64,000 nt of DNA from Atopsyche davidsoni (Eukaryota > Arthropoda > Insecta > Trichoptera > Hydrobiosidae), in the NCBI GenBank assembly GCA_022113835.1, contig JAILWY010000004.1, forward strand, positions 6,389,501 to 6,453,500, written 5' to 3'. The number at the start of each line of letters is the position of its first letter. The stretch's first letter is position 1. Under the pieces are notes generated by a model. The model saw nothing but the letters and a program-made list of their open reading frames with translations, searched no databases and had not been told where the DNA came from. Positions 59,110 through 64,000 of the stretch are shown one piece after another. Both the position numbers and the translations under genes were made by a program.

Positions 59110-59362
59110 ACCTGGGCCACCTGGGCTACTTTGGCTACCTGGGTTACCTGGTCTAACTGGGCCACCTGGGCTACTTGGGCTACCTGGGCCACCTGGACCA
59201 CCTGGGCTACCTGGGCTACCTGGGCCACCTGGGCCACCTGGGCTACCTGGGCTACCTGGGCTACATGGGCTACCTGGGCTACCTGGGCCACCTGGGCCAC
59301 CTGGGCTACCTGGGCTACTTGGGCTACATGGGCTACCTGGGCTACCTGGGCTACCTGGGCCT
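59110..59362. repeat. 9-bp minisatellite, about 28 units of CTGGGC(T/C)AC
   Basis: Units CTGGGCTAC and CTGGGCCAC (rarely CTTGGCTAC, CTGGACCAC, ATGGGCTAC) follow each other without interruption. Because the unit is a multiple of three without stops, several frames on both strands are open. Two of them read as collagen-like Gly-X-Y (GLPGLPGPP on +, GSPGSPGGP on -). It sits inside a myosin intron and has no signal peptide or flanking collagen exon, so it is treated as a repeat. Confidence 0.9.
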
Positions 59363-59729
59363 CGCGATGACCGGGCCCAGGTGGGCCTGCCCTGGCGGCT
59401 CGGCTGCCGTTTCTCTTTTAAATTCTGCAACCGCAACTGCACTTGCAATTCTATCTTCAATTCCCCGACGAATGCACTCGGATGTTCGATGCCTGCTCTA
59501 GCGGTTTTTTCTACTTTTGATTGGCATCCATACAGCAATAAATAATGTTTATTATATAAAATGCAGAAATATTTATTTCTTGTATAGAAAACATCTTTTT
59601 GTTTTCCAGTTATGAAATTTCAAATGCTTTTTATTAAGTGTTATTATAATACACTTGAGCTTTAATTTTTTATTAACAAAGAAATATTTTTAAACAATAT
59701 CCAGTTTCTGAATTACGAGAAGCCTGCAT

Positions 59730-59885
59730 ATACCCATAGTTGAAATTGGACCACGAGGTCTCCGGGTTCGACTCCTTACGTCGTATACAATAAGGCGAAT
59801 TCCGGAGAAAATGTGCGCAGTAGTGGAAAGCTCTTGTATATCCAATCTCAAAACCCACTTACCAACCCGCCTAGCATGCGTTTTT
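59730..59885 (+). mobile_element. Possible SINE relic
   Basis: B box GGTTCGACTC at 59765-59774, and a terminal CACTTACCAACCCGC like that of tRNA-derived SINEs in moths. The A box is not recognisable. Confidence 0.4.
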
Positions 59886-60504
59886 GTTACCATAGTCATA
59901 CCATACCATAGTCATAGTCATAAGAATATTTGCTCCGTTGTTTATGTCTATATTTCAATAGATTTTTACTCAAATATTTTTTAATTATTTTGTTCAACCT
60001 TGTACTATTAATTATGACTTAATAATAAATTTTTTTCGTGGTTTATTTTTTATTCGTAATTATTTTGGGGTATATTTAAAATAATTATTAAATAAGTGAA
60101 TAACATTGCATATAATAATATATACTAACCTTGAGTTTCTTCGTAAATAATTACCAGTTAATTTGTATTTGCGCAGGTTCAGAGCGAGGCTTCCTTGCAT
60201 TCCTGAGAACAACCCAATTAATCAAAATAGTATATTATTTAATCCATACGTGCAATATTACATAAAATTTTGTATTATTTAATAATTTCGCGTAAATCAT
60301 TGACCGAAGACATTGACCGAATTACAACCAAATTATATATAATCATTTAAATCAATTTAAACATTTTAATAGATATTTTAGCGTTACGTTTTTTTTCTTC
60401 TGTGTGACTGTCATATTTTTTCTATTTTTTGTCATCCACAAACACCATTATTAATTTATTTATTACGTTTAAGATAACATGACCAATAATTAGTCCAGGA
60501 TAAA

Positions 60505-60545
60505 TATGTGTTCAGTGAGATGGTCACCCGAAGAAGAAAAACCAA
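60505..60545 (-). repeat. Repeat family R-A, short reverse fragment
   Basis: TGTTCAGTGAGATGGTCACC followed by CGAAGAAGAA is the reverse of the family head. Confidence 0.5.
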
Positions 60546-60869
60546 TGGTGAAATATTACAATAAAAAAAACGATAAAAAAATAAACAAGCTGTCAAATAC
60601 AAATTAAGTCTGATGACATATTTTTTTTATTATTTTTAGTTTTATCAATATACTGTATTAAATAGTTTGATCGCATTGAATAAACATGTAAATGAGGTGA
60701 TATAACATTTAATTTCCCATTAGAAAAAACATAAAATTGACTTGATGAAGTCAAGGTTTTTAAACCACAACTGCCATGTGACAGGAAAAATTAATTCCTT
60801 ATCGATTCTAATTCAACATGATTACAACCAAGTTTTTATGTAATTTATAATCGAGGTATTAATATTGTA

Positions 60870-61030
60870 TCCCGCTCCAATTAAAGATCGTGCTTAAACA
60901 CATTTTTCGAGAGTTACGGCTCGTCTCGATTTCCTTGAAGTGTGAATCAATTATTTTCTTCAAGGCTGGGGTGTTTGGCGAACACTTTCCGTGTTCTACA
61001 TTTGCCGAGACAAGTGGCTAATTTAATGAT
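60870..61030. promoter_or_regulatory. Higher-complexity intron block with a GAACAC palindrome
   Basis: The block contains GAACAC-TTTCC-GTGTTC (about 60980-60996), a 6-bp inverted repeat with a 5-bp spacer, in less AT-rich DNA. A role as a protein-binding site is a guess. Confidence 0.2.
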
Positions 61031-61156
61031 CCCAACGTATATAAATGCATACAAATCGAATTAAACTTAACGCTTTGATAATTTCGTTTAATTTTGGCGG
61101 TCGCAGCTTTTACTCGAAACGGTTTGTGTATTATTGCAAGCACACCAACCATTTAT

Positions 61157-61465
61157 TTATCTCCTCTTCTTGTGCTTCTTCTTACTAGAGGTTGGTGACC
61201 AACTCATTGAATATATTTATATGTATGTTCATGGTTTTCTTAGGGAGAATAGTACAGTCTCCGAGTCATTTTATACCACCGTTTTATATTTAAAGGAAAG
61301 GTCTGTGTATTGCTGATGCCCAATAGCGTTATTATACAATCCTTTCAAAGATTTAGCATTAAGATCTGATATTCCTTCTGCAGTAGACTACAGAAACAAT
61401 AGTAGAACCCCTTCCACCTTTTCAAGGTACTTCCAGAACACATGTCTCCACAATCGCCTTCATTA
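61157..61465 (+). repeat. Interspersed repeat family R-A, near full copy
   Basis: Second long copy of the family at 22676-22965. It shares GTTGGTGACCAACTCA, GTTCATGGTTTTCTTAGGGA, AGGAAAGGTCTGTGTATTGC, TCTGATATTCCTTCTGCAGT and AAGGTACTTCCAGAACACAT. No coding frame, no terminal repeats and no target duplication are visible. Confidence 0.7.
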
Positions 61466-61799
61466 CTCTATACATACGCTCAGCAACATAATAAGATCAA
61501 GAAGTATATAGCCTTTGTGTAGCAAAAAAACCTTTTGAGATAATTTTTTTAAAAATTTTTCAGGCTATAAAGCGTACTGTTATAGAAAGCATCAAAATTT
61601 CAGGCGCAGGAACCACCTGATAATAATCATCTCAACTATTGTCTTGTCTGCTATTGACACTCAAAACTGGACGTGGTTATTCGCGTTGCAAACGAAGTTG
61701 CTCCATGCGAGATTTTTCATCTATAAATAGAAAAACCTGCACTTATCAAATTTATTTATAAAATCCGTTTTACTAATAAATGAATATTCCAGACTTGGT

Positions 61800-62060
61800 T
61801 GATTTATTAATTTGTCCGGATTGATTGGTGTTGCGTTTTGCGCATTCCGAAGAGACGGCGCTTCCTCCATTTCTAATTGATTTCGTTTTTGTCTGCCGCC
61901 ATTGTTTAAATCTGAATTAAGAGCGCTAATCTATTGTTAATTTGAAGGCGCGGCGGCGACCAATCGGCGAATGGCGTTTGAACAATTGTTATTTTTTGTT
62001 TTTTTCCGCTCGCGCCGTCAGCTTTGGAGGAATTCCTTCAGCCACTGAAGCGGAAACGAG
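61800..62060. promoter_or_regulatory. Candidate conserved regulatory block in myosin intron 3
   Basis: This is a less AT-rich, non-repetitive block with several ATTGTT/AACAAT (Sox-type) and TAAT (homeodomain-type) motifs, such as TTGAACAATTGTTATT and CTAATCTATTGTTAAT. It looks like an enhancer. Conservation in related species would be the test. Confidence 0.3.
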
Positions 62061-62819
62061 ATTCAAATCGTGAAGTTATTTTTCAGTATATTGTTACAGT
62101 TTCGTAACATTCCATTATTGAGAAATGAAGATTTACATGTTACGCTTTATACTTTGCACAAATTTTTCATACAATTCATTATTTTAAAGAAATATTTTGT
62201 TACTTTTTAAAACGAACATGCAATATTATATCTTGTAACTCCAAGTGGATACATAAGTAAAAAAAATATATTCAAATTATTAAATAATCTTAATGATCAT
62301 CATGTGAAAAAATAATTGGATTGTACAAATCTAACTCCCGTGTTCAGAAAGACCAATCAAATTAAACAAGCTGTTAAATTCGTCACTTACATTGCATAAA
62401 TCGTTACATTAAACATTAATCACTCATACTCAAAAGTTCACAGATAGAAAATTGCAAAGTGAAACGTCTTATATTAATTATTTTCTAGATTTTCTGATAT
62501 AATATTTCATAGATTATTTAAGTTCCAATATTGATAATACAAACCTATTTTATTATTTTTTATAATTAACTAACAACTCTCATTACTAATTTTGAGTTTC
62601 ATGTTTTAAAAATGAATTCTATAGTATGAAATTTATTAATAATGAAACATCAAATCTAATTTGTTTTCATATAACATATAACTTTAAATTGACTTGTTTG
62701 TTTGTTGAATGAATTTTTTGTTTCAATACCCGTTCAATGACCAATAACTGCATAACGTTTTCACTGAATATCATTATTATGACATTCTGAAGAATAAGTG
62801 AAATAATTACTAGAAATTT

Positions 62820-62940
62820 TTAAATCCCTGAAGATAGTCCCAGCATATGGACTAAAACATTGAACAAGTAAAAACATCAAGCAGCTCAACAACCAAGAAA
62901 CCAAAACAACGGCTGCCAAAACCTACGAATATTTACATAT
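62820..62940 (+). repeat. Dispersed repeat with hammerhead-like core
   Basis: CCCTGAAGATAGTCCCAGC, then ATATGGACTAAAACATTG, has the order CTGAAGA - stem AGTCC/GGACT - AAAAC, and shares text with 9950-10010 (CCTGAAAATGGTCC, then AAAACCTAC). It ends with CAAAACCTACGAATAT. The core differs from a functional hammerhead (GAAA expected). Confidence 0.45.
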
Positions 62941-63205
62941 TTTGCATACCCTTACATTTAATAAAACCAAGGCTTTCAGAGAATTGATTATACTATAAAT
63001 TTATTTTAATACATGAATACTGAACATAGCTTAACCTTAAAAAACTTTTATTAAACGTTAAAACATAAAAATTTTCCATTGACATACACTATAAAAAGCA
63101 GCCTCACCTGAAAGAATCTATTTATAAATCCATGTTGTATAAAATATGACACTTTCTTTGTGGATATTTATTTTCAAATTTCATATTTATAAAATTTATT
63201 TTCAG

Positions 63206-63450
63206 GCTGGTATCTCGAGTAAACTCCATCGTTCATCGTGGTGGCACCCACGATGCCCAGCGTATCTCCATACTGGACATCTTCGGCTTCGAGGACCTGG
63301 CGGAGAACTCCTTCGAGCAGCTCTGCATCAACTACGCCAACGAAAGCCTGCAGTTCTACTTCAACAAGCATGTCTTTAAGCTAGAGCAGCAGGAATACCA
63401 GAAGGAGCGTCTGGAGTGGACCAGCCTCACCTGGGTCGATAATCTACCAG
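63206..63450 (+). CDS. Unconventional myosin XV, fourth coding exon (switch II)
   Basis: The exon completes W410 and encodes residues 411-491, ending in phase 1 at CCAG|GTAAAG. It carries switch II DIFGFE (434-439) and the family-typical [19 protein letters not shown] followed by [17 protein letters not shown]. These form the relay and lower 50-kDa actin-binding side of the motor. Together with exons 1-3 it gives an uninterrupted motor of 491 residues. The remaining motor, neck and MyTH4-FERM tail must lie beyond 64000. Confidence 0.95.
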
Positions 63451-64000
63451 GTAAAGACATCTTATTCTTTAATTTCAATCCAATATTTTTTTTTATATTC
63501 TGGGTCAGAGAAAATATGTTTTTGAATTACAATACATAAATACAAGATGTACCCCTACGTCTCTTGTTTTAATATTAAAACTAAATTCAATTCATATTAC
63601 ATCAGAAAATATGTATAAATTTATAAAAACACTTGTATTATATATTGTATTGCTCAATTGTTTTAGTTATAAATTACTAAATAATTTAACCATCAAAGGT
63701 TATTGTTTTAAATATGAGTCTTAATACTCTCATTTAACATCAATAATAAATATGAAATACCCTGATCCATTTCATGCAATAAGGTATCAATATTCAACAA
63801 AACAACGCTTGTTTCCAACGTATTCCAAATGGTCATGCTATACCTTAATTTGTAATATTATATCAAACATAAATATAGTACCCACGCAACAAACAATGCA
63901 TGGTTACATTTCCCGGGTGCGCTTTGATATACTATTTGTTTTCTAATACTGCCTTATTTCATTATTGCCACAATTTTTTTATTACCAGAGTACACTCAAA
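63451..64000. other. Myosin intron 4, start
   Basis: Begins GTAAAG; AT-rich, no further exon within the window. Confidence 0.6.

Larger units (their letters stand above)
58089..63205. other. Myosin intron 3 (5.1 kb)
   Basis: GTGAGT to TTTTCAG. It contains the 208-bp duplication, the 9-bp minisatellite, SINE and R-A repeat pieces and the GC-richer block 61800-62060. The rest (58491-59090, 59890-61150, 62070-62820) is AT-rich without supported features. Confidence 0.6.

Noticed and set aside
58969..59545. Collagen-like proteins of 103 to 189 residues on both strands
   Set aside because: They are produced by a 9-bp minisatellite lying in a myosin intron; several frames are open, and there is no signal peptide or flanking exon structure.

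Overview
The window is AT-rich animal nuclear DNA, almost certainly from an insect. It has one recognisable host gene split by long introns, GC-rich exons in AT-rich surroundings, and many interspersed transposable elements (mariner, hAT-type and piggyBac-type MITEs, tRNA-derived SINEs, a LINE tail, a BEL/Pao-like LTR element). Several repeats look lepidopteran in style, but the order is an inference; no rRNA or mitochondrial marker is present to settle it.

The host gene, on the + strand, encodes the N-terminal half of an unconventional myosin motor, best matched to class XV (Drosophila Myo10A/Sisyphus, vertebrate MYO15). Four exons join in phase: start codon plus SH3-like N-terminus (29516-29641); P-loop and switch I (53668-54501); the ILHLGNVYF segment and TEDS site (57820-58088); switch II (63206-63450). 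The first intron is about 24 kb, and the gene runs off the right end, so converter, IQ, MyTH4 and FERM parts are not visible.

Regions: 1-29.4 kb holds no recognised gene, only MITEs, a large palindrome, SINE pieces and scattered GC-rich islands. The 29.6-53.7 kb intron holds a broken mariner, a possible Helitron end, a piggyBac-type MITE, a LINE 3' end, and a complete recent LTR element (37531-42952). That element has 957-bp LTRs and a 5-bp target duplication; it encodes only a Gag-like protein and no pol. The same intron also contains a 419-residue acidic open frame (46953-48209) and a short exon-like frame followed by a poly(A) signal (44046-44183). Either could be an alternative myosin exon or a nested gene. 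From 54.5 to 64 kb the introns hold SINEs, a 208-bp tandem duplication, a 9-bp minisatellite and members of an interspersed repeat family.

The most unusual items are the Gag-only BEL/Pao-like element, the acidic open frame placed between two motor exons, a 230-bp near-perfect palindrome with hammerhead-like cores, and a mariner copy that carries a 3'-type terminus at both ends.
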